Shown here in pieces: positions 8,100 to 16,857 of a DNA stretch of 64,000 bases (positions are counted from its first letter, which is position 1; each line of letters opens with the position of its first letter). This DNA is from an uncultured Collinsella sp. (GTDB taxonomy: Bacteria; Actinomycetota; Coriobacteriia; Coriobacteriales; Coriobacteriaceae): NCBI GenBank assembly GCA_958439425.1, contig CAUBVH010000007.1, positions 1-64,000 on the forward strand, written 5' to 3'. A program made the translations under genes and the position numbers. Under the pieces are notes generated by a model. It was not told the origin of the DNA, made no database searches, and worked only from the letters and a program-made list of their open reading frames with translations.

Positions 8100-9068
8100 C
8101 TACTTGGCAAACAGGTTCTTGAGGTTGAACTCGGCTTGGACGGTGCGGAGCATGAGGTCGGTGTCGTCCAAGCCCAGATGCTGCTCGTTGGCGTCGGCGG
8201 CGAGGGTGCCACGGCGGCGCGCCCAGTTCTCGAGCGCGGCGGGCGCGGACTCGCGGGGGAGCGAGCGGACGTCGGCATCCAGACTGCGGCAAATCTGGCG
8301 CGAGTCGATGACGATGATCTTGCCGGCGCGGCGTGCCTCGGCGTAACCGTCCAGGTGGATCTTGAACCAGCTGTCCTCAAACGCGGCGTTGTGTGCCATG
8401 TACGGGTACTTCTTCATGAGCTTGAGCAGCTGCTTCTGCAGCTCCTTGTTCTCGCGGAACGGCTTCTTGCCGTCGATGTCGTCCCAGGTGATGTGGTGGA
8501 TATTCGACAGCGGTACATCCTCGCCGCGGTAGATGTCGGGCAGGCCGCAATAGTGTGCCTCGGCGTCATGCGGGACGGCGTCGCTGGTGAGCTCCATGAT
8601 CTCCCAGCCCACGTTGATGATATAGCCGCGCTCGGGTGCACGGCCGGTGGTCTCGATGTCGATACCGAGCACGGTGCCCTGGATGGGCTTGCGGGCGTAG
8701 GCCACGCCGAGCGCGTCGCGGTCGCCGCGGATTTCGCGCATAACGGACGCGGCGGTGCGCTTTTGCATCTTGCCGATGGCGGCGCAGGTGTCGGCGTCGG
8801 ACAGACCGCGCGAAAGCGTCGCGGGCGTCACGTTGCGCAGGCGCGCCTCGCCAATCTGGTCGCACAGGTCGCGGTTGCGGTCGGCCAGGTCGCGCACGGT
8901 GGCAAAGTCGAAGCCGGGGTCATCCTCGGCGGTAAAGTACTCGGTCTCGAGCACCTTAAGGGCCTCCTCGCCCTTCTGGCGCTCGGACTCCATGGCGCCG
9001 TGATCGCCATAGATAAACATGGGAATAAACGGCTGGCGCTCGTATTCGAGTGCTTGTGAAACGTTCAT
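8100..9068 (-). CDS. DEDD 3'-5' exonuclease (DnaQ-like)
   Basis: 322-residue cytosolic protein whose C-terminal two thirds form an RNase H-like exonuclease. ExoI is GIDIETTG (Asp-x-Glu), ExoII is AHNAAFED, and the distal region HLGLDDTDLM supplies the last acid with a preceding His. The N-terminal 120 residues are a helical extension not seen in minimal DnaQ proteins. DNA trimming or proofreading-type activity is the family role; the substrate is unknown. A good AAGGAGC site precedes the ATG at 9068. Confidence 0.85.
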   Translation of the reverse strand: MNVSQALEYERQPFIPMFIYGDHGAMESERQKGEEALKVLETEYFTAEDDPGFDFATVRDLADRNRDLCDQIGEARLRNVTPATLSRGLSDADTCAAIGKMQKRTAASVMREIRGDRDALGVAYARKPIQGTVLGIDIETTGRAPERGYIINVGWEIMELTSDAVPHDAEAHYCGLPDIYRGEDVPLSNIHHITWDDIDGKKPFRENKELQKQLLKLMKKYPYMAHNAAFEDSWFKIHLDGYAEARRAGKIIVIDSRQICRSLDADVRSLPRESAPAALENWARRRGTLAADANEQHLGLDDTDLMLRTVQAEFNLKNLFAK

Positions 9069-9124
9069 ATAACTGCTCCTTGGATGGGCCGCGTCGTGCG
9101 GCTCAGGGTCATTAAGATGTGGCG

Positions 9125-9240
9125 AGATGATAGTTTACCATGGGCAACTATTGGCATCGCGCCTAGGACAACTACAATACCCTAGTTGACCGCTAGGACT
9201 TTTACAATGCTGCCGAAAGACACGAAAGGTTCCATCCGTC
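9125..9240 (+). promoter_or_regulatory. Metal-responsive promoter region of the exporter gene
   Basis: It contains CATGGGCAACTATTG (9139-9153), almost identical to 2689-2703 in front of the DtxR/MntR-type gene. This overlaps a wider inverted pair TAGTT...AACTA (9131-9150). Further down, CTAGGACAACTACAATACCCTAG gives a CTAGG/CCTAG pair around a TACAAT -10-like box. Confidence 0.5.
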
Positions 9241-10332
9241 ATGGATTTACTGATTGATATTCTGCTCGACGCCGGCAAGGACACGCTGTCGCTGGTGCCG
9301 TTTTTGTTGGTGACGTATCTTGCTCTCGAGACACTTGAGCACGTTGCGGGCGACCGCGTCAACGGCGCTATCAAGCGCGCCGGCGCTGCGGGTCCCGTGG
9401 TTGGCTCGCTGCTGGGCATTGTGCCGCAGTGCGGATTTTCGGCCATGGCAGCAACGCTGTACGCCGGCCGTGTCGTGACCTTGGGCACGTTGGTGGCGGT
9501 GTTCCTTTCGACCTCCGACGAGATGCTGCCGCTGCTACTTGCCGAGCAGGTTCCCGTGCAGACTATGGCGATGCTTTTGGCTTCTAAAGCGCTGATCGCA
9601 CTGGTCACGGGTTTTATCGTGGACGCTGCCATTCGCGGCCTGCGCCGTAACGCCCGCGCGCACGCGGCGATTCGCCGTACCGTGCTGGGAACCGCGGCCA
9701 ACCCGGCCCACGTGAACTGCGCGCACGACGACCACAGCGGTGGTGACATCATCGACGAGGTGGCCGAGGCAGGCGTGAGCGCCGACCACATCCACGAGCT
9801 GTGCGAGCGCGACCATTGCGGTTGTGATGATGAAGATGAACACGAGCACGACCACGGACACAGCCATGATCACGGTCACACGGGCGAGCATGAGCACCAC
9901 CACGGCCACAGCCACGACCACTCCCACGAGGGCGTGCCCGTTCTGTCGATTATCCGCAGCGCGATCTCGCACACTGTGCAGGTTTCGGTTTTTATTTTCC
10001 TGGTGACGCTGGTCCTGGTCGCCGTGCTCGAGACCTTCGGCGAGTCCGCGATCGAGCAGTTCCTGTGTGGCAACGAGACGCTCGCCGTCTTGGGTTCGGC
10101 GCTTGTCGGGCTGATTCCCAATTGCTCGGCGAGCGTGGTCATTACGCAACTATATCTGGAAGGCGCGCTGCAACTGGCGCCGATGCTCGCCGGCACGCTC
10201 ATTTCCGCCGGCGTGGGTTATCTGGTGCTGTTCCGCACCAACCGCAGCGCCCGCGAAAATGCCGTGTTCCTGATCATGATGTACGTCATCGGCGCTGGCT
10301 GGGGCCTCATCCTCTCCGCCGTTGGCCTTTAA
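9241..10332 (+). CDS. Putative Mn/arsenic-type efflux permease (ArsP_2-like), His-rich loop
   Basis: 363-residue inner-membrane permease with two homologous membrane halves. LGIVPQCGFSAMAATLY in the first half and VGLIPNCSASVVITQLY in the second are the repeated signature loops of the putative manganese transporter/ArsP_2 group. The cytosolic linker (about residues 155-230) is extremely His/Asp/Glu-rich, with repeated HDHGH and HGHSHDH units that can bind divalent metal. Eight or more hydrophobic segments flank it. The gene is monocistronic, with a bidirectional terminator behind it. The promoter word shared with the DtxR/MntR-type regulator points to manganese, but the substrate is unproven. 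Confidence 0.8.
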   Translation: MDLLIDILLDAGKDTLSLVPFLLVTYLALETLEHVAGDRVNGAIKRAGAAGPVVGSLLGIVPQCGFSAMAATLYAGRVVTLGTLVAVFLSTSDEMLPLLLAEQVPVQTMAMLLASKALIALVTGFIVDAAIRGLRRNARAHAAIRRTVLGTAANPAHVNCAHDDHSGGDIIDEVAEAGVSADHIHELCERDHCGCDDEDEHEHDHGHSHDHGHTGEHEHHHGHSHDHSHEGVPVLSIIRSAISHTVQVSVFIFLVTLVLVAVLETFGESAIEQFLCGNETLAVLGSALVGLIPNCSASVVITQLYLEGALQLAPMLAGTLISAGVGYLVLFRTNRSARENAVFLIMMYVIGAGWGLILSAVGL

Positions 10333-10399
10333 GTAGATTATTGGGACACGTCTTACGATCTACCCCTGTGACCAGGGAATTTCCCGCTGCCAAAACAAA

Positions 10400-10436
10400 A
10401 AGGTAGATTTTTAGGCATGTCCTAAAAATCTACCTT
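10400..10436. terminator. Bidirectional terminator between convergent genes
   Basis: AAGGTAGATTTTTAGG (10400-10415) and CCTAAAAATCTACCTT (10421-10436) are a perfect 16-bp inverted repeat with loop CATGT, between the permease (+) and yaiI-like (-) genes. A diverged partial copy (GTAGATTATTGGGACACG...TCTAC, 10334-10363) precedes it, so this is probably a small repeat family. Confidence 0.75.
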
Positions 10437-10438
10437 GG

Positions 10439-10921
10439 TTAGTGCAGCAACTCGGTGAGGTTGCGTTTAAAGCGAGCGCGGTCTTCGCTGGTAAATGCTG
10501 CCGGACCGCGAGTGCGTCCGCCGGCACGGCGTACCTTCTTTTCCTCGTGGCGAATAAACAGCTGCATGTCGATAGTCGCCTTGTCGTACACGCGCCCGCG
10601 CACACCGATGGCGGCGGCATCGCGCCCGAGCACCATGCTCGCCAAGCCAATGTCCTGCGTCACGACCACGTCGCCCGCCTGCAGGCGTTCGACAATGGCA
10701 AAGTCGGCGCTGTCGGCGCCCACGCTCACATCGAGCGTCGTGACCCAAAAGCCGCGTCGCGCGTGTTCGGCATCGCGCGGGTCATCGCGGCGAATGTGCC
10801 GTTCCAGGTTTTGTGTGCTGTTGCCGACGATAACAACGGCGACGCCCGCCCGCCGCGCGCAGTCAATCGACTCGCGCGTGACCGGGCAGGCGTCTGCATC
10901 AATAAAGAGCGTTCGTGGCAT
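10439..10921 (-). CDS. YaiI/YqxD family (UPF0178) protein
   Basis: 160-residue cytosolic protein with the family N-terminus FIDADACPV, the GNS motif, and VVTQDIGLAS/GVRGRVYDKATI blocks; the fold is PIN/NYN-like. The biochemical role is unknown. The start codon is immediately next to the stop of the DUF308 gene (zero spacing), so the two are translated from one message. Confidence 0.88.
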   Translation of the reverse strand: MPRTLFIDADACPVTRESIDCARRAGVAVVIVGNSTQNLERHIRRDDPRDAEHARRGFWVTTLDVSVGADSADFAIVERLQAGDVVVTQDIGLASMVLGRDAAAIGVRGRVYDKATIDMQLFIRHEEKKVRRAGGRTRGPAAFTSEDRARFKRNLTELLH

Positions 10922-11524
10922 CTAGTGCACCAGTTTGCCAAATTGAATAGCGCGAACAATCAGCGTTACGCCAAACACCAGCAGCGCGGCGCCGCTAAAG
11001 ATGACGAGCATCTTTGCCGACCACAGCGGATAGATAAACACGAACATGCCGGCGATGATGGAAAGTGCGCCGCTCAGGATGGCGAGGGCGCGGTTGGACG
11101 AAAGCTCGGACTCCAGAATGGACATGACACCTTCGACAATCCAGCCAAAACCGGCCACGATAACCACCATCGTGGTGAGCGTCGCGGTCGAGAAGGCCTG
11201 GTTGCGCAGGATTATGACGCCGCCCAAGATAATGAGTAGGTTGGAGATGATGCTCGTCACGCGCCAGCCGGTGGGCAGCAGTGGCTCAAAAATGGCAGTG
11301 AACAGCCTGATGGCTGCCGTAATCACAAAGTAGAAGCCCAGGACGGTCGTCAAAAAGACGAGGGACTTGGCGGGTGCAAAAAGCAGCGCGATACCAGCAA
11401 TGAGCGCTAAGACGCCCGTGATGGCGTAGATCCAGCGTACGGCCTTGACGGCTTTGCCCGCCATGCTTTTCTCGTCAAATCCAAACTGGCTCGATTTTTG
11501 GTCATCGTTCTTAAAGATGCCCAT
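10922..11524 (-). CDS. HdeD/DUF308-family membrane protein
   Basis: 200-residue integral membrane protein with six hydrophobic helices in three pairs, the layout of HdeD-like proteins. The N-terminal 30 residues are polar and cytosolic (FKNDDQKSSQFGFDEK). HdeD has been linked to acid stress in enterics; here no function is implied beyond family membership. A GGAAAGGAG-like site precedes the ATG. Confidence 0.8.
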   Translation of the reverse strand: MGIFKNDDQKSSQFGFDEKSMAGKAVKAVRWIYAITGVLALIAGIALLFAPAKSLVFLTTVLGFYFVITAAIRLFTAIFEPLLPTGWRVTSIISNLLIILGGVIILRNQAFSTATLTTMVVIVAGFGWIVEGVMSILESELSSNRALAILSGALSIIAGMFVFIYPLWSAKMLVIFSGAALLVFGVTLIVRAIQFGKLVH

Positions 11525-11712
11525 AATGTCTCCTTTCCGTGCGGCGTAAGCCTTGATCGTTACAACCAGTATCGCTTAAAGGCGCTGGCGTATGGGTCGG
11601 GGAGGGCGAAACGTAACCCAAAGGCCCCGAATTGTTTCCGTTGTTCCCCACGTCGCGATTTTCTATTCAACAGGTGTAGAACATTGCAGCCCTGTTCGTT
11701 ATTGCCTACGTT

Positions 11713-11731
11713 TTAGGTTAGATTTTCCTAA
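11713..11731 (+). promoter_or_regulatory. Iron-box-like operator
   Basis: The sequence TTAGGTTAGATTTTCCTAA matches the 19-bp DtxR/IdeR box TTAGGTTAG-N-CTAACCTAA perfectly in the left half and at six of nine positions in the right half. It lies 28 bases before the nitroreductase start. Confidence 0.5.
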
Positions 11732-11759
11732 GGACAATTGGCTTGTATTGGGGGTCCCT

Positions 11760-12431
11760 ATGAACGAAGCAGTTTCCGAGGCGCCGGTAAGCGCTGAGTC
11801 GATGGCAAAGCAGGGTTGCGAAAAGCTCGGCTTGGACGCGTTTGATGCGTTGGTTCGCCGCGCCCGCACGTGCCGTCGCTTTGACGAGTCTATGCGCGTG
11901 CCGCGCGAGTTTTTGCTTGAGCTGGCGGAGCTGGCGCACCTGACCCCGTGTGGTGCCAATGCTCAGCGTCTTCGTTTTCATGTGGTGAGCGGTGCCGAGG
12001 ATTGCGTGCGTGTATTTGATGAGCTTGCATGGGCCGGCGCGCTTAAGGACTGGCCGGGTCCCGCCGAGGGCGAGCGCCCGACCGGCTACATCGCGATTCT
12101 TGCTGAGCGCGCCGTTCCGGGCAAGCCCGCCGCTCCCATTACCGAGGTCGACACGGGCATTGCCGCGCAGACGATGATGCTCGCCGCCCGCAGCGCCACG
12201 CCCGAGGTGGCAGCCTGCATGTTCAAGGCCTTTACGCCCCACGCGATCGATGCCATGGGGCTCGATAACGACAAGTATGAGCTCAAGCTGATCATGGCGT
12301 TTGGCGTTCCGGCCGAGACACAGGTGATCGATGCGATCGATTCCAACCCCGACGGCTCCATCAATTATTGGCGCGACGAGGCGCAGGTGCACCACGTACC
12401 CAAGCGTCCGCTTGCCGACGTGCTGCTGTAG
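11760..12431 (+). CDS. Nitroreductase-family protein
   Basis: 223 residues, a FMN-dependent oxidoreductase fold. Residues about 28-50 (LVRRARTCRRFDESMRVP) match the N-terminal phosphate/FMN-binding RRSxRxF element. HLTPCGANAQRLRF corresponds to the PSxxNxQPWRF segment, and DTGIAAQTMMLAA to the central helix. The start at 11760 excludes upstream codons that would overlap the iron-box-like operator. The substrate is unknown; possible iron-linked expression is inferred from that operator. Confidence 0.8.
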   Translation: MNEAVSEAPVSAESMAKQGCEKLGLDAFDALVRRARTCRRFDESMRVPREFLLELAELAHLTPCGANAQRLRFHVVSGAEDCVRVFDELAWAGALKDWPGPAEGERPTGYIAILAERAVPGKPAAPITEVDTGIAAQTMMLAARSATPEVAACMFKAFTPHAIDAMGLDNDKYELKLIMAFGVPAETQVIDAIDSNPDGSINYWRDEAQVHHVPKRPLADVLL

Positions 12432-12463
12432 TTGTGCGTCGTTGCGGTGCAATCCGGCGGCAC

Positions 12464-12500
12464 AATCACCACAAAGGCTCCTGTCCCCTTTGTGGTGGTA
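12464..12500. repeat. REP1 palindrome, copy 1
   Basis: Arms are AATCACCACAAAGG and CCTTTGTGGTGGTA around CTCCTGTCC. It is the same family as the copies at 46460, 47420, 48999, 49405, 60274, 61256 and 61956, and this is the only copy in the first 46 kb. It sits between the nitroreductase and phosphatase genes, next to the ribosome site of the latter. Confidence 0.8.
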
Positions 12501-12514
12501 CGAGGGGAGGGTGT

Positions 12515-13057
12515 GTGGCAGATCTGTATTTGGTGCGGCATGGGCAGACTGAGCTCAATGTGCAGAGCATTTTGCAGGGCTGGCACGATTCGCCGCTTAC
12601 GGCGCGCGGGCGCGAGCAGGCGCTGACGGCGCGTACGGCGTTTGCGGCGCGTGGCGTGGCCTTTGATCATGTGTATTCCTCGCCGTTAGGCCGGGCGCGG
12701 CATACGGCCGAGCTTATCGTTGGCGAGGGCCGTTCCATTGAGCTGGTCGATGACCTGCGTGAGTGGCATTTTGGCTCGCTGGAGGGCACATCAAATCGCG
12801 AGATGCCGCCGCAGCCCTGGGGCGATTATCCGGTGGCCTTTGGCGGCGAGTCGGAAGTGCAGCTTCAGTCGCGCATGGTCGCAGCGCTGTCCTGCATCAT
12901 GGCCAGGCCGCAGCACGATTGCGTGCTGGCGGTTTCCCACGGCTCAGCCTGCCAGGAGTTTCTTGAGTATGTGACTGGCGGGGGAGAGCTACCCGACAAC
13001 GGTGCCGTGCTTCATTTTGGCTATTGCGACGGGGCGTTTTCGCTCTTGGGTTGGTAA
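12515..13057 (+). CDS. Histidine phosphatase family protein 1
   Basis: 180 residues with the phosphoglycerate-mutase-like catalytic core: LVRHGQTELN (phospho-acceptor His near residue 8), LREWHFGSLEG, and VSHGSACQEF with the second His. The GTG at 12515 is chosen for the GAGGGGAGG site 5-13 bases upstream. Candidate roles are phosphatase activity on sugar phosphates or alpha-ribazole phosphate. It is followed after 17 bases by a paralogue. Confidence 0.85.
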   Translation: MADLYLVRHGQTELNVQSILQGWHDSPLTARGREQALTARTAFAARGVAFDHVYSSPLGRARHTAELIVGEGRSIELVDDLREWHFGSLEGTSNREMPPQPWGDYPVAFGGESEVQLQSRMVAALSCIMARPQHDCVLAVSHGSACQEFLEYVTGGGELPDNGAVLHFGYCDGAFSLLGW

Positions 13058-13074
13058 CGAACGAAAGGACCCCT

Positions 13075-13710
13075 ATGAATAAAGATCTGTATCTGGTCCG
13101 TCATGGACAGACGATATTCAACCTTAAGCGCATTATTCAGGGCTGGAGTGACTCGCCGCTTACGCAGTTGGGTTGCGACCAGGCGGCGCGCGCCGGCATG
13201 TTTTTACGTGCGCGCGGCATTGAGCCCGACCACGTCTACACCTCTACGCTTCATCGCACCGAGCAGACTATCGCCAACTTGTGGCCGGGCTTGGCGTACG
13301 AGCGCCTGGACGGCCTGCGTGAGTGGTTCTTTGGCGACTTTGAGGCCGAGCGCGTGATGCTTATGCCCGAGCGCCCGTGGCACGATTTCTATCGTCAATT
13401 TGGCGGCGAGGGCCAGATCCAGGTGCGCGAGCGCATGGTGGCGACGTTGACCGATCTTATGCGTCGCCCGGACCACGAGTGCGTGCTCGCGGTGAGCCAC
13501 GGCTCGGCCATCAAGGAGTTCATGGACCATACCAAGGGCGCGGCGGCCGATGAACGCGATCGCGTTCCGGGCAACTGCTCGGTGCTGCATTTCGTGTTTG
13601 ACGACGAGGCCGGTACGTTTGAGCTGATTGAGATTTTTACGCAGGAAGACTACGCGCACGAGCTGGGGCTTGAGCCGCTCGTGGCGGCAGCGGGCCCGCA
13701 GCGGGGGTAG
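13075..13710 (+). CDS. Histidine phosphatase family protein 2
   Basis: 211-residue tandem paralogue of the preceding gene: LVRHGQTIFN, LREWFFGDFE, VSHGSAIKEF. It differs by a longer C-terminus. Spacing of 17 bases and the ACGAAAGGA ribosome site indicate one operon. The pair probably arose by tandem duplication and has diverged well, with about half the residues shared in the core. Confidence 0.85.
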   Translation: MNKDLYLVRHGQTIFNLKRIIQGWSDSPLTQLGCDQAARAGMFLRARGIEPDHVYTSTLHRTEQTIANLWPGLAYERLDGLREWFFGDFEAERVMLMPERPWHDFYRQFGGEGQIQVRERMVATLTDLMRRPDHECVLAVSHGSAIKEFMDHTKGAAADERDRVPGNCSVLHFVFDDEAGTFELIEIFTQEDYAHELGLEPLVAAAGPQRG

Positions 13711-13712
13711 CG

Positions 13713-14393
13713 TTAGAACCGTGCGATCTGGTGGGTGAACAAACCCGTCGGAACCTGCGGTGCGCCGCTGACCTGCGCGGCGGGGAAGAGCACGGCAACG
13801 GTAAAGTTGAACGGCTCCTTGCCGGTGTACGTTCCGGCGGCACGGGCCTCATCGGCCAGCAGCTGCGACGCCCCGGTCAGAGCGGCGGCGTAGGCGGGGT
13901 CGTCGGCCAGTGCCGGCTCCGGTGCTTGGTCGAGCATAGCGCGGATGGCCCCGACGGCGTCCTCGCGCTTGACCTCCCACGCGCGGTGCGTAATGCCCGC
14001 GGGGTCGGTGACGGCGTAGAGCGACGCGCCCTCTTTGGCGGCGCCCAGGATGATATCCATGACGGGCGAGGCCTCGTAGGCGAGCGACACGGGGCGCGGC
14101 TGCACCTTGAGCTCGGCGATCGCGCGCGCGGCGGCGGCCACGTCGGCGCTGGCATCGCCCTTGCCGCCCGCAAGTACACTCGTCGGGCAGATCGCCACGA
14201 CACCCGTCACACGTCCCGGCTCGCCCGAGCATTCGTACACGTAATACGCCGCACCCGGGTCCTTGAGCATCAGACCATCGGCAATGGCTCCGCGCAGAGC
14301 ATCGTTGCCGCTCAGGATGCTGCCCATTGCAGGCAGCACCTCGAGCACGCGGTCCTGAGCTGGGCGGATGCAGGGAAACGGAAGTGCTTTCAT
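13713..14393 (-). CDS. DUF1015-like protein (tentative)
   Basis: 226-residue cytosolic protein starting MKALPFPCIRPAQDRV, which resembles the PFxALRP start of DUF1015 proteins. YYVYECSGEPGRVTGVVAICP resembles their YLY...GV block. It is about half the usual DUF1015 length and lacks the conserved KHE/TR segment, so the assignment is weak. DUF1015 genes often sit near serA/serC, which lie 3 kb downstream here. It converges with the phosphatase pair, with only 2 bases between stop codons. Confidence 0.45.
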   Translation of the reverse strand: MKALPFPCIRPAQDRVLEVLPAMGSILSGNDALRGAIADGLMLKDPGAAYYVYECSGEPGRVTGVVAICPTSVLAGGKGDASADVAAAARAIAELKVQPRPVSLAYEASPVMDIILGAAKEGASLYAVTDPAGITHRAWEVKREDAVGAIRAMLDQAPEPALADDPAYAAALTGASQLLADEARAAGTYTGKEPFNFTVAVLFPAAQVSGAPQVPTGLFTHQIARF

Positions 14394-14432
14394 GGGCGGT
14401 CCTAACGCACGAGTCGGTTTGTTCGCGGCTTA

Positions 14433-15653
14433 TTATGCCCCAACTTGGCCGCTCGCGTCCCAGAGCACGTTATCGGCGAGCGCGATTAGCACCTGCTGAC
14501 AACGAACGATATCGGCGTGGGGCACATATTCGTTGGGCTTGTGCGCGAGCGCGAGCGACCCGGGACCGTAGCTCATGCAATTGCGGTTACCTGTCTTGCC
14601 GGCAATGACGGCGGTGTCGGTGTAGCCGGTAAAGAAGCCGACGGTCGTGTCCGCGTCCGTCACGTCATCGGCGGCACGCTTGAGCACTGCTAGAAGGGGA
14701 GAGTTCGGGTCGCGCTCGATGGCGGGGCGGTCGCCCGTCACGGTGTAGCTGCCATGGCAACCGGGAACGGCGGCTTCGGCGACGGCGATGGCCTGCTCTA
14801 CCATGCGCGTCGCGGCGGCCGTATCGGTCGGCGGGGTCAGACGCATGTCGACCCAGACTTTGGCGCGGTCGGGCACGACATAGGGGCGATATCCGCCCTC
14901 GATTTGGCCAAACGTGATGGTCGAAGGCCCCAGCTCATCGTGCGCGGGCAGCGCCACAAACGCGCGACGGAGCGAACACACGACCTCGGCCATGGCGGCG
15001 ACGGCATCCGCGCCCTTCCACGGCTGGCTCGCATGCGCCGTTACGCCAGCCATTTCAATCTCGAACCACGTGCGCCCCTTGTGCGCCACCTGGATCTGTC
15101 CGTCGGTGGGTTCGGTGTCCAGCACCCATTCACGCGAGCCGACCCAGCCGGCATCGATCGCGGCCTCTGAGCCGCGCATAAAGTCCTCCTCGTCGACCGA
15201 GCAGATGAGCGAAAAGCCGCGGCGGGGCAGCGCGCCATCCGCCACCACGCGCTCGAGCGTATGGACCAGTGCGGCAATGGCGCAAGCCAGGCCGCCCTTC
15301 ATGTCGCAGGCGCCCCGGCCATAGAGTTTATCGTTGCGCACGATCGCTCCGATCGGCGGAATGTCCTCGTCCCAGCCGTCGCCCAAGGTGACGGTATCCA
15401 TGTGGCAGATATAGACCAGCCGCGGCTCGTCGCTTTGGCCCGGCACGGTGACTTTAAGGTTGCGGCGCCCGGGCAGCACTTCGAGCTCCTCAATCTGCAC
15501 GGCATCGAGCGCAGAACTATCAAGTTGTGCCAGCTGCTGCTCAATGAGCCTCTTAATGAAGCGCTCAATTTCATCCTCATACGCGCCCGGGTCTGAGCTG
15601 TCGATCCGCACGAGTCCTTGCGTAAGCCGCCAGGCAAAGTCCTCATCAACCAT
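14433..15653 (-). CDS. M20-family metallopeptidase / deacylase (ArgE-DapE-like)
   Basis: 406-residue cytosolic di-zinc hydrolase. ICHMDTV (His-x-Asp), YGRGACDMKGG (bridging Asp) and the SVDEEDF Glu-Glu pair are the metal and catalytic sites. The dimerisation domain lies in the middle, and the last metal His is likely in the AHKPNEYV segment. Members remove acyl groups or cleave dipeptides; the substrate cannot be named. The ATG at 15653 has GTGAGG upstream; a TTG at 15683 with AGGAGG ten bases before is an alternative start. Confidence 0.82.
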   Translation of the reverse strand: MVDEDFAWRLTQGLVRIDSSDPGAYEDEIERFIKRLIEQQLAQLDSSALDAVQIEELEVLPGRRNLKVTVPGQSDEPRLVYICHMDTVTLGDGWDEDIPPIGAIVRNDKLYGRGACDMKGGLACAIAALVHTLERVVADGALPRRGFSLICSVDEEDFMRGSEAAIDAGWVGSREWVLDTEPTDGQIQVAHKGRTWFEIEMAGVTAHASQPWKGADAVAAMAEVVCSLRRAFVALPAHDELGPSTITFGQIEGGYRPYVVPDRAKVWVDMRLTPPTDTAAATRMVEQAIAVAEAAVPGCHGSYTVTGDRPAIERDPNSPLLAVLKRAADDVTDADTTVGFFTGYTDTAVIAGKTGNRNCMSYGPGSLALAHKPNEYVPHADIVRCQQVLIALADNVLWDASGQVGA

Positions 15654-15807
15654 ATGCAACCTCACAATCAGTTTGCTTTCCAAACCGATTGTAAGCCTCC
15701 TGAGAGATCCGCGACGTGGGCGTGGCAGTATTTACCGTTCGCAGGCCGAGCCAGCGCGTTTGCCGTCCGAGCGGGTTTACAAGCGACGCAGCGGGTACGT
15801 ACCCTTC

Positions 15808-16857
15808 ATGGACGACATGCTGTGCGACATATCTGCCTTTCGGTATCACCGGATACCTCCACAGGTCTTGGCAATAATGCCGGACCTGCCCGATTCTGCG
15901 GACGATCCGCGCAGGGAGCACCTATGTGAGCATCCGCTCGTCACGCATTTCCTGGGCACCCCGTTACACGTGTTGGCGCAGGGCAGCTGCGGACGTAAGG
16001 GCGATCGCATTGTCAGGCATGTTTGGAACGGGGAGAGGCCGTTTGATTCCGTGCGGCAGACGGAGTTTGGCCTCGATGTTGCGTCCCCACTCTTTACCCT
16101 GCTGACCCTGGCTTCCTCGGTCTCAAACGAGCGTCTAATCATGTGCATGTATGAGATGTGCGGCACCTTTGCCGTGTGCAAGATTGCACCTCAGGTAAAG
16201 TCGGCACTTGAGCAGGCATACGGGGGCCGGTGGGGTGACGCACGGTCGGGCTGGGAAAACGTAAAGGATGTCTCGGGGAATCCAACGGACTTGTGGAAAC
16301 GACCTCCCTTGATCGAGCTCTCTGAGCTTACAGAGTTCGTCGATAAGGTCCGGGGGCTCCGCGGCGCTAAATCGTTCATACGAGCCGCGAAATGCATTAC
16401 GGGGGTGGCAGCATCGCCGCTCGAGGTCCAGGCTTCGATGCTGTTTGGCCTTACGAGGTTGCGCGGCGGCGAAGGGCTGAGCCTTACCAATAACGTTGAG
16501 ATTCGTATGACGCGCAGCGCCCGCCTGATTTCGGGGCTTGATAGGCGCTATGCCGATATCCTGCTGGCAAATAAGGACGGCAGCAGAGAGTGTCTGGTTA
16601 AATGCCAAGGTAAAGCCATTCACGGATCCATAGAATCCAAGATTTCGGACTCCGATCGAACGACGGCGCTGCAAGCGATGGGATATCCCGTCATTCTGAT
16701 GACCTATGGTCAGCTGGCCGACTCCGATGCCTTCCGCGTGGTGATGGAGCTCATCATGGCCTATCTCGATGTGCCGCTGAAAGACAAGACGCCGCGACAG
16801 CAGGAGCTCGAACGGCGGCTTCGTGAGGAGATTTTTATCGATTGGGCAGGAATGTAG
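15808..16857 (+). CDS. Degenerate paralogue of the endonuclease-fold protein
   Basis: 349 residues, related to 6558-7748 by layout. DISAFRYHRIPPQVL at the start is an AbiEi/DUF559-type N-terminus, then SPLEVQASML, RRYADILLANKDGS, LVKCQGKAIHGS and DRTTALQAMGYPVILMTYGQL. Where the first copy has TDIEYNGFYHD, this one reads ADILLAN and CQGK, so the acidic pair is partly replaced and catalysis is doubtful. The start is uncertain, since no clear ribosome site precedes the ATG at 15808 and upstream codons in frame run against the peptidase gene. Confidence 0.55.
   Translation: MDDMLCDISAFRYHRIPPQVLAIMPDLPDSADDPRREHLCEHPLVTHFLGTPLHVLAQGSCGRKGDRIVRHVWNGERPFDSVRQTEFGLDVASPLFTLLTLASSVSNERLIMCMYEMCGTFAVCKIAPQVKSALEQAYGGRWGDARSGWENVKDVSGNPTDLWKRPPLIELSELTEFVDKVRGLRGAKSFIRAAKCITGVAASPLEVQASMLFGLTRLRGGEGLSLTNNVEIRMTRSARLISGLDRRYADILLANKDGSRECLVKCQGKAIHGSIESKISDSDRTTALQAMGYPVILMTYGQLADSDAFRVVMELIMAYLDVPLKDKTPRQQELERRLREEIFIDWAGM

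Noticed and set aside
9824..10006. Short Thr/Met-rich frame inside the permease gene
   Set aside because: It is an out-of-frame reading of the His-rich linker repeats.
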